Origin: Corynebacterium sp. ES2730-CONJ
GTDB taxonomy: Bacteria; Actinomycetota; Actinomycetes; Mycobacteriales; Mycobacteriaceae
NCBI RefSeq assembly: GCF_024834055.1
Contig: NZ_JANUXZ010000007.1
Location: forward strand, 42,252 to 106,251
Direction of reading: 5' to 3'
Length of the DNA: 64,000 bases
In this document: piece after piece, positions 16,481-25,527 of the stretch
Layout of the letters: the number at the start of each line of letters is the position of its first letter
How positions within the stretch are numbered: the first letter of the stretch is position 1
Translations under genes and position numbers: made by a program
The notes under the pieces: model-generated
The model's database searches: none
What the model saw: the letters and a program-made list of their open reading frames with translations, nothing else
What the model was told of the DNA's origin: nothing

Positions 16481-19333
16481 ATGACCACACCCCCATTTAT
16501 CCAACCGCCACTAGATATAGCTATCCATAAGGGCGCGTGGGCAAAATTCGACCATCAATCCGGTGAATCGATGCCGCTCACCAGGCATCTCGATGATGCC
16601 GCCTGCGTAGCTGCCCAGTTGTGGGATCATTGGCTACCTCAACACTCACAAGACTTGATCAGTACCCACTTTTCTAACAATGACGAACTCGCCCGTAAGC
16701 TCGCCATCTTTCTTACGGCAGGACATGATATTGGTAAACATAGCCTGGCATTTGCGGGAAAAATAGATAGCCTCAAAGAACGCATCGCAGCACACGGTGG
16801 CGAGTTCATAAAACTTAACCCCTCCGAAGGGGCCCAAAGTTTCCATAGCCTCTTTAGCGCTGAGAGCCTTATAACGTGGCTGGCTCAGCGCAATCCGGAC
16901 GGAAACAGGCAGGCACGAGAATCCCTAGCGACGATTGTCGCTGGACATCACGGATCCTTCCCATCCTTCAACCTAGTTCAACCACGAACAAACCGCGCTC
17001 TATCTCGAGAAGCCCGCAAGCACTGGGCGGCAGATCGGTTTGTGTATTGGGATAGGGCCGCCAAAACCGCAGGTCTTGACGATGGAGACATTATTGCACT
17101 CACACAGGCTCCCCTCCCAGCGCCTGCCCAGATGATACTGTGCGGATTCGTCATTATGGCGGACTGGATTTCTTCGAACACCGATTTCTTCCCGCTGATC
17201 GATCAGCGCTCAAGTAGTGATCGAGCGCGCGATGCTATTAAATCTCTCCGCTTCCCACCACACTGGACCCCAGCTCCCGACCAGAACAGTGCGGATCTAT
17301 TTCGCAGCAGTTTCTCCCTACCCGAAAATGCAAGTCCGAGGCCAGTGCAGATAGAAGCTATGCGAATGGCGCGGGAGGTTCCAAGCCCTTGCCTCATGCT
17401 CATTGAAGCCCCCACAGGCGAAGGAAAAACCGAGGCTGCCTTTGCAGCCGCAGAAATCCTGGCTTCGCGTTTCGGCCTCAACGGCATCACTGCGGCACTA
17501 CCCACATGCGCGACCTCCGATGCCATGCTACCTCGCTTTATGTCATGGCTTGACAGAAGGTTACCTGCGGATATGCAGGCCGGAACTTTGCTCAGCCACG
17601 GCAAAGCCCAATTCAACGATGAATACCAGGCCATCTTTTATCAAGCTCGGGGAGACTTCTCTGGTATCTATGACGACGATATCTCCGACGAAGACTCTCA
17701 AACCCATCGTAACTTCAGACCTCACTGGTGGTTTACCGGGCGTAAGACCAGCGCCCTAGCGGACTTCTCTGTGGGGACGATCGACCAGATTCTTTTCGCA
17801 GCGCTACGAACCAAGCATCTTGCTCTTCGGCATCTAGGCTTGAGTAATAAGGTCGTTATTCTTGATGAGATTCACTCTGCGGACGCCTATATGGCGGTTT
17901 ACCTCAAACGAACCTTGGAGTGGTTGGGGGCCATGGGGATTCCTGTAATCGCACTTTCGGCGACCCTCGCCCCGCAGCAGCGCTCAGACCTTCTCGAGGC
18001 CTACAGAAGCGGTAGCATGATCGCCATCGGCAAGAAATCGAAAGAAGCGGCAGCTATCTCTTTCGATCAGCACGTAGGCTATCCGCTCCTTAGTGCTATC
18101 ACAGCCACAGGTCTTCTCGTGCGCGATACCCAACCGAGCTCCCGGAGCAGTCAATTTACCTTGGATTATTTGGGGCTTGATTCGCAAGATTTTATCGAGT
18201 CGGTGATTAAAGAATCCTCTCACGGTGGCTGTATCGGAGTGGTGTGCAATACCGTCAACCGGGCCCAAAAAATATACCGAGCTCTCAAAGACCGTTGTTC
18301 GGACTCGACCGAACTCATCCTGCTCCACTCCCGCTTTCTAGGGTACGAGCGCCGCCGGATTGAGAAAGATCTCGTGGACAGACTGGGGCCAGATTCAACC
18401 GATCGCCCCCACAATATGATCGTGGTGTCTACCCAGATCATTGAACAATCAATGGATATCGATTTCGATGTTCTATTTAGCGATATCGCCCCCATCGACC
18501 TCATATTCCAGAGAGTTGGGCGCCTCCACCGCCACAAGCGGGCTCCTCACGAGCGCCCTGTAGCCCACCACAGCCCACGAGTACATATAGCAGCATGCTC
18601 CGCCCCCGACGCTCAGCTTGCTCCCACACTAGATCCAGGAAGCACCGCGGTTTATGGCAGAGCACCATTACTGCGCACTCTCGCCGTCCTACTCAAACAT
18701 GGCCCTGTCCTCCGCTCCCCTGGGGACGTGGCTTCTCTTGTTGCCGCTGCATACTCGGACGATCCTTATTATCCAGAATCATGGGCCGCAGAATTTTTAC
18801 AGGCCGAAGAAAAGGCTCAGATTCAGCTCAACCAAAAAATATCGCGCGCCCAACAAAGCTATTTACAAGTCCCTCCCGATACTAGTCCGGTATGGCTCCA
18901 AAAGAGGGGAGGCACCCTGGAAGCGCGAGAGGAACGTGCGGGTGGTGCCCAGGTGCGAGATATCGAGGATGCTCTCGAAGTTATCGTGGTTGTTCGCGAC
19001 GATCATGGGCTGAAAACCCTTGATTTTACTCCTGAACGAGCGGACGAATATATCAACTTCGGTCATCAGATCGATGAGCAATTATCGAAGGTTTTAGCAC
19101 GTAGCATCGTCTCTTTACCTTTCTGGGTGCTAAAAGATGAAACCACTGCTGACGCTCTGTTAGACGCTCTCGAGCAAGACGTCCTAACTGCAACAGAGGT
19201 TGAAGTGCTTAAGCGCAACAAGTGGCTACGTGACCAACTATTTCTAGCTCTTGGTGCAGATTTAGAGGCTGATATTGCTGGCTACCATGTGGCTTATTCT
19301 CGCGAGTATGGACTGACAGTGGAAAAAATCTGA
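16481..19333 (+). CDS. cas3: CRISPR-associated nuclease-helicase Cas3 (type I-E)
   Basis: Recruited by target-bound Cascade; nicks and unwinds DNA 3'-5' while degrading it. 950 residues from ATG 16481, chosen because AAGGA lies 5 nt upstream; in-frame ATGs at 16397 and 16439 lack a ribosome site. The N-terminal HD domain shows His36 in LTRHLDDAA and His82-Asp83 in AGHDIGKHS. The SF2 helicase follows: Walker A PTGEGKT (Lys316), DEIH box at 462-465, motif III LSATL, and motif VI FQRVGRLHRH. All are intact. Cas3 is separated from cas8e by 78 bp with an apparent second promoter. Confidence 0.95.
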   Translation: MTTPPFIQPPLDIAIHKGAWAKFDHQSGESMPLTRHLDDAACVAAQLWDHWLPQHSQDLISTHFSNNDELARKLAIFLTAGHDIGKHSLAFAGKIDSLKERIAAHGGEFIKLNPSEGAQSFHSLFSAESLITWLAQRNPDGNRQARESLATIVAGHHGSFPSFNLVQPRTNRALSREARKHWAADRFVYWDRAAKTAGLDDGDIIALTQAPLPAPAQMILCGFVIMADWISSNTDFFPLIDQRSSSDRARDAIKSLRFPPHWTPAPDQNSADLFRSSFSLPENASPRPVQIEAMRMAREVPSPCLMLIEAPTGEGKTEAAFAAAEILASRFGLNGITAALPTCATSDAMLPRFMSWLDRRLPADMQAGTLLSHGKAQFNDEYQAIFYQARGDFSGIYDDDISDEDSQTHRNFRPHWWFTGRKTSALADFSVGTIDQILFAALRTKHLALRHLGLSNKVVILDEIHSADAYMAVYLKRTLEWLGAMGIPVIALSATLAPQQRSDLLEAYRSGSMIAIGKKSKEAAAISFDQHVGYPLLSAITATGLLVRDTQPSSRSSQFTLDYLGLDSQDFIESVIKESSHGGCIGVVCNTVNRAQKIYRALKDRCSDSTELILLHSRFLGYERRRIEKDLVDRLGPDSTDRPHNMIVVSTQIIEQSMDIDFDVLFSDIAPIDLIFQRVGRLHRHKRAPHERPVAHHSPRVHIAACSAPDAQLAPTLDPGSTAVYGRAPLLRTLAVLLKHGPVLRSPGDVASLVAAAYSDDPYYPESWAAEFLQAEEKAQIQLNQKISRAQQSYLQVPPDTSPVWLQKRGGTLEAREERAGGAQVRDIEDALEVIVVVRDDHGLKTLDFTPERADEYINFGHQIDEQLSKVLARSIVSLPFWVLKDETTADALLDALEQDVLTATEVEVLKRNKWLRDQLFLALGADLEADIAGYHVAYSREYGLTVEKI

Positions 19334-19361
19334 TCAAATTTCACAAGACCTTGCAAAAAAT

Positions 19362-19378
19362 CTTTTTTTATTGCTAAG
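19362..19378 (-). promoter_or_regulatory. Putative target of the crRNA-like RNA in the cas8e promoter
   Basis: Read on the minus strand the site begins CTTAGCAATAAA. Against the mini-array spacer, matches run at the flanking C, +1 to +5, +7 to +11 and +13; mismatches are at +6, +12 and +14. The bases next to it on the minus strand are AAC, in the PAM position. On the plus strand the site ends just before a -10-like TAGAAT, so bound Cascade would block the promoter. Confidence 0.5.
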
Positions 19379-19379
19379 T

Positions 19380-19385
19380 TAGAAT
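19380..19385 (+). promoter_or_regulatory. -10-like element for cas8e operon
   Basis: TAGAAT, 27 bp before the cas8e start, followed by a short A-rich leader and a strong AAAGGAGG ribosome site. No good -35 hexamer is visible at the usual distance. Confidence 0.4.
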
Positions 19386-19411
19386 TAAACAACTAAAGAA
19401 AGGAGGTCGTT

Positions 19412-21034
19412 ATGCACCAACAGTTCAATCTAATCGACGAAGAGTGGATCCCGGTTTTAAGGAAAGATCTCACCGTAGATTCAGTCAGCCTGCGCTCACT
19501 GTTCCAGCTAAGCGATGAGATCATTGATATCTCCTGCGAGCTACCCACGATGCACTTCGCGGTCTTTCGCATCTGTCTAGCTATTCTTCGACGCAGTGTC
19601 GACGAACCTATGCATGAAGACCCTGAAGAATACTGGTCAGACCTATGGCTCAACCGAGGTTTACCTAACAAAGAAATCGACGAATACCTCAATTCGGTAC
19701 ACAATCGATTTGACCTTCTCGATCCTGAAAGACCCTTCCTGCAGACCCCTCATCTTCGCACTGCAAAAGGCGAATGGAAAGACCTTAATATACTCATCAC
19801 GGACAGTCCTGGGGAGGGCTCGCTCTACCAGCAACGCGATTCCAAGCTACCCCTCAGCTACGCAGAGGCGGCACTGTGGCTCATCCACGCTCATGCCTAC
19901 GATTACTCTGGAATCAAGTCCGGAGCTGTAGGAGATTCTCGCGTTAAAGGGGGCAAAGGTTACCCCATGGGAATCGGCTGGACCGGGTGGCTCGGTGGCA
20001 CAATTATCAGAGGTCACACGTTAAAAGAAACTTTGCTTCTCAATTACGCCACTCAACCTGATGTTGATCGATCTAAGGATCTGCCCATTTGGGAGGAGCC
20101 CCCTCTCTCAGCGGCTGCCCGCCCGACAGCGGTTGCCCACGGTCAACTCTCACTAATCACATGGCCACAGCGTCGAATTCTGCTCCGAAACAACGGGGAA
20201 GCGATCGACGCGGTACTGATAGCCAACGGCGATCCAGTAGATTATCTCAACCAACTACAATACGAGACCATGACTCCGTGGCGTTATTCCAGGCCACAGT
20301 CCCAAAAGGCCAAGCGCCCAGTATTTATGCCCAAAGCACTTAGCGCCGAAGAAGCATTATGGCGTGGGTTCCAGTCCTTTCTTCCCCAGGTGGCAACTGG
20401 GCGCGAGGTGATCGAGAATTTCAACATAAAGGATCAGATCCCTTCGGTCGAACCTCCTGAAACTGTCACCCAGTTGGGTGCAAGAATTGGCCGTCCACTC
20501 CCCGACGATTTCAGCCTCAACGTGACCGTGGCAAGTGTTGTTTATGGCAACCAATCCGCATCAGTTTCAACCATCGTTGAGGATAAGCTTACTTTTCCAG
20601 CGTTGATAACCACAGTCGAGGGTGCTGGAGTTCGGGATATAGCCGAGACCGCCGTCATGAGGACCTTGGACGCTATTAGCACCTTCGGACAATTTGCTGC
20701 GAATATCGCACGCTCCGAAACTGACAGCATGGATGCTCCTGCTATTGCTCGAGATTCTGCCCGGCTAGTAGCCTTCTCACTCGTGGACTCCCGCTTTCGC
20801 ACCTGGCTCAGCGAGCTCTCTATTGATCATCATCACGCAGAGGAGCAACTCCAGCGCTGGACGGACGAATTACGCGCGCTCATTCTCGAAGAGGGACGGA
20901 CCCTGGCGGCCCATGCCTCTCCGAATGCTTGGCGCGGTCGCAAAAAAGACGACACTATTTATAATCTTGGCCAGTCCGAAGCTTGGTTCAGATCCAAAAT
21001 TTTTAAGCAACTACCTACAAAGGAAGGAGAATAA
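19412..21034 (+). CDS. cas8e: Cascade large subunit Cas8e (Cse1/CasA)
   Basis: Recognises the PAM, opens the DNA duplex and recruits Cas3. 540 residues, opening with the typical FNLIDEEWIPVL of Cse1, then the N-terminal core with YSGIKSGAVGDSRVKGGKGYP and a C-terminal four-helix bundle. Its AAAGGAGG ribosome site lies 6 nt before the ATG, the strongest in the locus. The stop overlaps the cse2 start (TAATG). It is the first gene of the Cascade-adaptation operon and its promoter holds the proposed crRNA-like target. Confidence 0.95.
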   Translation: MHQQFNLIDEEWIPVLRKDLTVDSVSLRSLFQLSDEIIDISCELPTMHFAVFRICLAILRRSVDEPMHEDPEEYWSDLWLNRGLPNKEIDEYLNSVHNRFDLLDPERPFLQTPHLRTAKGEWKDLNILITDSPGEGSLYQQRDSKLPLSYAEAALWLIHAHAYDYSGIKSGAVGDSRVKGGKGYPMGIGWTGWLGGTIIRGHTLKETLLLNYATQPDVDRSKDLPIWEEPPLSAAARPTAVAHGQLSLITWPQRRILLRNNGEAIDAVLIANGDPVDYLNQLQYETMTPWRYSRPQSQKAKRPVFMPKALSAEEALWRGFQSFLPQVATGREVIENFNIKDQIPSVEPPETVTQLGARIGRPLPDDFSLNVTVASVVYGNQSASVSTIVEDKLTFPALITTVEGAGVRDIAETAVMRTLDAISTFGQFAANIARSETDSMDAPAIARDSARLVAFSLVDSRFRTWLSELSIDHHHAEEQLQRWTDELRALILEEGRTLAAHASPNAWRGRKKDDTIYNLGQSEAWFRSKIFKQLPTKEGE

Positions 21035-21615
21035 TGGCTACTCAAGCTGATCAAGTTTCAACATTCGTCTACCGCACTGTTGAGCGCCTGCAGAAAAAGT
21101 ACCTAGAAGGGTCGCCTAGTGCCAAGGCAGATTTGGCTTCATGGCGCAGGTCTGCCAGTAAGACTGTCGGAGAGTCACCAGAGACGTGGGCAGTCCTCGC
21201 CGAAAATTTCCCAGAATCTCTCGTTGGACGGGGACAGCACCCCTCCGCAGCCGAGCAAGCCGTCTTTACTGCGCTGACGCTCTTCGCAGTCCACATGCAG
21301 TCTAAAACCAGACCAATGCACGTCAAGGACAATGGGCTTGGCACTGCGATGCGTACTCTTGCCCGGACTAACGAAGCTGACCTTTTCGAAAGCTCACTGT
21401 TTCGCCGATTCACATCCGCTACCCAAGCGCAGACTGTAGAGGCAGCTAGTTACCACCTTCGTACTCTGGTGTCTTTACTACGGAGTAAAGACATCCCGCT
21501 CGACTACGGCCGGCTAGCGCGGGAACTCTACCTCTTTCAATTTCCCGACAGTAGAAAAGCTGTCCAACTTGGTTGGGCTCGCCAAATATACCGCTTCACC
21601 AATCCTGAATCCTAA
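21034..21615 (+). CDS. cse2: Cascade small subunit Cse2 (CasB)
   Basis: An all-helical protein, present twice in Cascade, that stabilises the R-loop. 193 residues with basic patches and the family block PSAAEQAVFTALTLFAVHMQ around residues 70-90. The C-terminus LARELYLFQFPDSRKAVQLG is typical of Cse2. Overlaps cas8e by one base; GGAGA within the end of cas8e serves as ribosome site. Function is assigned from the family and operon position. Confidence 0.92.
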   Translation: MATQADQVSTFVYRTVERLQKKYLEGSPSAKADLASWRRSASKTVGESPETWAVLAENFPESLVGRGQHPSAAEQAVFTALTLFAVHMQSKTRPMHVKDNGLGTAMRTLARTNEADLFESSLFRRFTSATQAQTVEAASYHLRTLVSLLRSKDIPLDYGRLARELYLFQFPDSRKAVQLGWARQIYRFTNPES

Positions 21616-21630
21616 GAAAGGTTTCCTCTC

Positions 21631-22770
21631 ATGTCTCACCTCTATATTGATTTCCACGCTATCCAAGCCGTTGGACCCGCGAATATCAACCGCGATGATT
21701 CGGGAGCTCCAAAATCCACATTCTTCGGAGGCACTCGTCGCGCGCGAGTATCGTCACAAGCCTGGAAGCGCGCTATCCGCAAGGATTTCGAATCTAAGCT
21801 CGACATTGACGACCTCGGCGAACGCACTCTCCTAGCCGTAGACCGTATTGCAGCCAATATCGCAGCGAAGAACCCCGAACTCGCGGACACCTCTGCAGAG
21901 CTTGCGGCAAATGTACTGAAAGCAGCTGGCATTAAGCTGCAAGTTGCTAAAAAGAGCAAGAAAGATACCGAGGATGGTGCTCCCGAGAGACAAGTCACTC
22001 AGTACCTCCTTTTCCTTGCCCGTAAGCAAATTGAAGCACTAGCTGATTTAGCAATCAAAGCTCATACCGAAAATGGTGGGCAGATCACAAAGAAGGACGC
22101 CAAGAAGGCCGTCGAAGATAAACACTCCATCGATGTTGCCCTATTTGGCCGCATGATTGCCGATGCCCCTGATCTAAACGCTGACGCGTGCTGCCAAGTA
22201 GCACATGCGATCGGAGTCCATCCCCTTGAGGCCGAATTCGACTACTTCACGGCTGTAGACGATAACGCCCCAGAGGATAATGCTGGCGCTGGGATGATCG
22301 GGACCATTGAATTCAATTCCTCTACTTTGTATCGCTACGCCACTATCAATGTGCCTGAACTCGTCAAAACTCTAGGCTCGGTATCCGCTGCTGCTCGTGC
22401 CGTGGCAGCTTTCTGCGATTCCTTCGCCGTGTCAATGCCCACGGGCAAGCAAAATACTTTTGCCAATCGCACCCGACCCGAATTCTTCGCTGTTTCACTC
22501 CGTGCCGATCAGCCGGTCAACTTTGTCGATGCTTTCGAAGACGCAATCACCTCGCGATCTAACCGTATGAAGGAAGCCGTTGATCGCCTCACTGAGCACG
22601 CAATTTCCTCCGATACTGCCTATGGATCCGAGAAAACCCACTCCTTCTATTTGGCCACCGGATCAGCGGCCAAGGGATCCCACCTTGAAAATTTCGGCGA
22701 GGCTCACACGCTCCCTGAGATCGTCCAGCTTGTAGAGGCCGCTGTTCTTGATACCGTAGACCAGAGCTAA
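21631..22770 (+). CDS. cas7e: Cascade backbone protein Cas7e (Cse4/CasC)
   Basis: The RAMP protein whose six copies coat the crRNA spacer and kink it every sixth base, so those bases are not read. 379 residues, starting with LYIDFHAIQAVGPANINRDD and containing GGTRRARVSSQAWKRAIR, both characteristic of CasC. AAAGG lies 8 nt upstream of the ATG, and the gene follows cse2 by 15 bp. The one-in-six unpaired base rule is the basis for reading the mini-array target match. Confidence 0.95.
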   Translation: MSHLYIDFHAIQAVGPANINRDDSGAPKSTFFGGTRRARVSSQAWKRAIRKDFESKLDIDDLGERTLLAVDRIAANIAAKNPELADTSAELAANVLKAAGIKLQVAKKSKKDTEDGAPERQVTQYLLFLARKQIEALADLAIKAHTENGGQITKKDAKKAVEDKHSIDVALFGRMIADAPDLNADACCQVAHAIGVHPLEAEFDYFTAVDDNAPEDNAGAGMIGTIEFNSSTLYRYATINVPELVKTLGSVSAAARAVAAFCDSFAVSMPTGKQNTFANRTRPEFFAVSLRADQPVNFVDAFEDAITSRSNRMKEAVDRLTEHAISSDTAYGSEKTHSFYLATGSAAKGSHLENFGEAHTLPEIVQLVEAAVLDTVDQS

Positions 22771-22774
22771 GACC

Positions 22775-23479
22775 ATGACGGTACTATTACTAAGATTTGC
22801 AGGTCCGCTACAGGCGTGGGGTGATTCTTCCCGCTTCGTTTACCGGACGACTAGGAGCGAGCCGACTAAAAGTGGTGTCATTGGTCTTTTGGCCGCAGCT
22901 CAAGGCCGGTCGCGGGCCGATGACGTCAGTGATTTGGTAGGCCTTCGCTTGGGAGTACGAGCCGATCAAGCGGGAAAATTAATCAAGGATTTTCAGACCG
23001 AAATTGACTGGCGTAACAGTAAAGCGAAACCGCTTACCTATCGCCACTATCTCGCCGACGCGAAATTTCTCGTGGGTATTGAGGGAGAAAGGGAGTTGCT
23101 TGAAGGTTTGGCTGAAAGCATCAAAAAGCCCGCCTATCCCCTTTTCCTCGGTCGACGCTCATGCACTCCGACAGGGAAGATCGTGCTGGGATTCAAGGAA
23201 GATACTCTCGATGACGCTCTCGATCAGCACCCGTGGCTAGCTGCGGATTGGTATCGCCGTAAGCAACCTCAAAGTCTCAGGCTGCCCATATCGACGGATT
23301 GCGAGGTTGGAGACAAGCCCGATGAGTTAATCCGGGATATTCCTATCAGTTTTGGCTACGAAAACCGTAAGCACGCACTTCGACCAGTACGACACCGGCT
23401 CTCTCCTCCGATTCCAAACCCGGATGGGATCCCTGTTCGTGATCATGATCCATTCGCCCTTGTAGGAGGTGCTCAGTGA
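22775..23479 (+). CDS. cas5e: Cascade subunit Cas5e (CasD)
   Basis: Binds the 5' handle of the crRNA and caps the Cas7 filament. 234 residues with the N-terminal signature LLLRFAGPLQAWGD and the thumb region RTTRSEPTKSGVIGLLAAAQGR. Four bp after cas7e and overlapping cas6e by four bases, so translation is coupled. Confidence 0.94.
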   Translation: MTVLLLRFAGPLQAWGDSSRFVYRTTRSEPTKSGVIGLLAAAQGRSRADDVSDLVGLRLGVRADQAGKLIKDFQTEIDWRNSKAKPLTYRHYLADAKFLVGIEGERELLEGLAESIKKPAYPLFLGRRSCTPTGKIVLGFKEDTLDDALDQHPWLAADWYRRKQPQSLRLPISTDCEVGDKPDELIRDIPISFGYENRKHALRPVRHRLSPPIPNPDGIPVRDHDPFALVGGAQ

Positions 23480-24138
23480 ACTATCTCAGCCGTATGAAGC
23501 TTAACCCACAACGACGGGCGACGGGAAAACTGCTCAGCAACCCGCGAGCTATGCACGCTGCAGTTGAATGCTGCTTTCCCACACACTTCGAAGACCAGAA
23601 TCCGCGCTCCTTATGGCGGCTGGAGCGCAACCAAAGAGACGTAACCTTATGGATGGTCAGCAACCGCGTTCCATCCTTTGAACATTTGCAGGAACAAGCT
23701 GGGTGGTCTCAGGAAGTGACCTGGGAAAGCCGAGAATACGATCAGTTCCTCGATCGCTTACTCACTGGTCAGCGTTATCGATTCCGACTACGTGCAAATC
23801 CCGTCAAGGAAACCTTTTGCAGCGATGACAAGAAGCGCCGAGTACCACTCCAGCGCGAAGATGACCAAATGCTCTGGCTGATGGAACGCGCTTCACACCT
23901 GGGCGTTTCACTCGCAGTAGGAAGCGATACCGAACAGCCGAGCTTCTTTGTCGGCGACTCCACAAGTATTCGATTTAGACACGAAGAGCGCACGGTCACT
24001 TTGCAATCCTGCACTTTCGAAGGTGCCCTGGAGGTGACCGATCCAGATTTACTGCGTTCGACACTTATCAGGGGTGTGGGTAAAGCTAAGGCATATGGTT
24101 TCGGTCTGGTTACGCTAGCCCCGCTTAGGGAAGGTTAG
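23476..24138 (+). CDS. cas6e: crRNA endonuclease Cas6e (Cse3/CasE)
   Basis: Cuts the repeat hairpin to release crRNAs with an 8-nt 5' handle and stays on the 3' hairpin. 220 residues; AMHAAVECCFP near residue 27 holds the expected active-site His, and the C-terminal glycine-rich loop GVGKAKAYGFGLVTL binds the hairpin. It should also act on the repeat-like hairpins upstream of cas3, since the second one is identical to the array repeat through the whole stem-loop. Confidence 0.94.
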   Translation: MNYLSRMKLNPQRRATGKLLSNPRAMHAAVECCFPTHFEDQNPRSLWRLERNQRDVTLWMVSNRVPSFEHLQEQAGWSQEVTWESREYDQFLDRLLTGQRYRFRLRANPVKETFCSDDKKRRVPLQREDDQMLWLMERASHLGVSLAVGSDTEQPSFFVGDSTSIRFRHEERTVTLQSCTFEGALEVTDPDLLRSTLIRGVGKAKAYGFGLVTLAPLREG

Positions 24139-24144
24139 GTACCT

Positions 24145-25110
24145 ATGAGTATCCCAGGTATGAAGCCAACAGAGTCAAGTTCGCTGGTGCGAGCGGACGA
24201 TCGCTTAAGCTTCCTGTACTTGGAGCATTGCACAATCGCGAAAAGCTCATCTGCTCTTACTGCCACTGACGAAAATGGCGTTATACATATCCCGAGCGCT
24301 GCACTAGCTGTGTTGATGCTCGGGCCTGGGACTCGGGTGACACATCAAGCGATGACAACCATTGCCGATTCTGGCATGAGCGTCATCTGGGTGGGAGAGG
24401 AAGGCGTAAGATACTATGCACACGGCAGGCCCATAGGGCGTAATACCCGCCTACTAGAAGCCCAAGCTAAAATTGTCTCCAATCAGAGGCTCAGACTTCA
24501 AGCTGCTCGCGCAATGTATGAGCTGCGCTTCGACGGCGAGGACACCTCGGGTTTGACTATGCAACAGCTGCGCGGACGGGAAGGGGCTCGCATTAGGCGG
24601 CTCTACCGCGATATGTCTAAACGCTACGACGTACCTTGGGATAGACGCCAGTACGATCTGCATAACTTTTCCTCAGGAGACCCAATAAACGTCGCGCTCT
24701 CAGCCGCTCATACGTGCTTATACGGGCTAGTACATGCCACCATCGTGGCCCTCGGATGCTCTCCTGGCCTCGGAATCATCCATACCGGTCACGACCGATC
24801 ATTTGTCTATGACATTGCTGATCTATACAAGGCCAGCATAACGATACCCATTGCTTTCGAGTCTGTCGTTGCTATGCACGATCTGCCCTTCTCGCTCGAC
24901 GATTTACCCACTTTCACTAGAAAGTCATGCCGCAATGCCTTCAAGCAGAACCGTCTTAGCGTGAAAATAGTAGAAGATCTAAAAACTCTCTTAGTTCCTG
25001 AAGAAGCTAAATCGGACGATGACAGTTGGTTTGAAGATCAGATCATTCAACTCTGGGATGACAGACAGCAGCGGGTTGCAGGCGGAACCAACTATGAGCA
25101 GCAAATATGA
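24145..25110 (+). CDS. cas1: CRISPR integrase Cas1 (type I-E)
   Basis: Integrates new spacers at the leader end together with Cas2. 321 residues. Expected metal ligands are present: the Glu in GREGARIRRLYRDMSKRY, the His of GIIHTGHDRSFVYD and the Asp of VYDIADLYK. The N-terminal beta domain includes the I-E typical LSFLYLEHCTIAK. It overlaps cas2 by four bases. All required residues look intact, so adaptation is probably functional. Confidence 0.95.
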   Translation: MSIPGMKPTESSSLVRADDRLSFLYLEHCTIAKSSSALTATDENGVIHIPSAALAVLMLGPGTRVTHQAMTTIADSGMSVIWVGEEGVRYYAHGRPIGRNTRLLEAQAKIVSNQRLRLQAARAMYELRFDGEDTSGLTMQQLRGREGARIRRLYRDMSKRYDVPWDRRQYDLHNFSSGDPINVALSAAHTCLYGLVHATIVALGCSPGLGIIHTGHDRSFVYDIADLYKASITIPIAFESVVAMHDLPFSLDDLPTFTRKSCRNAFKQNRLSVKIVEDLKTLLVPEEAKSDDDSWFEDQIIQLWDDRQQRVAGGTNYEQQI

Positions 25111-25457
25111 TAACCATCGTCCTTAGCTCATGTCCACCCTCTTTACGGGGACATCTAACTAGATGGTTGAGCGAGGTTTCTGCAGGAGTCTTTGTGGGAA
25201 AAGTAAACCCGCGGATTAGAGATAAGCTGTGGGCGCTAGTAACGCAGGAGTTAGGCAACGGCCGAGCCATCATGACGTTCACCACTCGCGAATACGAACA
25301 AGGGTATGGATTTCGAGTTCATAATCACGAGTGGGAAATAGTCGACGTGGAGGGTGTCAATCTTGTTCGCCGTCCTAGCAAGGCGCGCCGGGCGAAAGAG
25401 GTAAAGCCAAAAGTGGGCTGGTCTCGTGCTGGCAGGAAACACCGATTTCGGCGCTAA
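25107..25457 (+). CDS. cas2: CRISPR adaptation protein Cas2e
   Basis: Bridges two Cas1 dimers in the spacer-integration complex. 116 residues, starting MITIVLSSCPPSLRGHLTRW with the ferredoxin-like fold of the Cas2e subtype and GVFVGKVNPRIRDKLW. The basic C-terminal tail may contact Cas1 or DNA. Its stop is 70 bp from the first repeat, placing the leader directly after it. Confidence 0.94.
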   Translation: MITIVLSSCPPSLRGHLTRWLSEVSAGVFVGKVNPRIRDKLWALVTQELGNGRAIMTFTTREYEQGYGFRVHNHEWEIVDVEGVNLVRRPSKARRAKEVKPKVGWSRAGRKHRFRR

Positions 25458-25527
25458 AGTGATTCGGCGACGGCTTAAATCCAATGTAAACTGCTATTGA
25501 GGTTGATAAACGTGCACCATACGTGGT
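25458..25527 (+). promoter_or_regulatory. CRISPR leader
   Basis: 70 bp between cas2 and the first repeat. A promoter-like pair TTCGGC (25463) and TAAACT (25486) is spaced 17 bp. ACCA and TGGT flank TACG just before the repeat. The leader side is fixed by repeat orientation, by the adjacency of cas2 and by the degenerate repeat at the opposite end. Confidence 0.6.
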
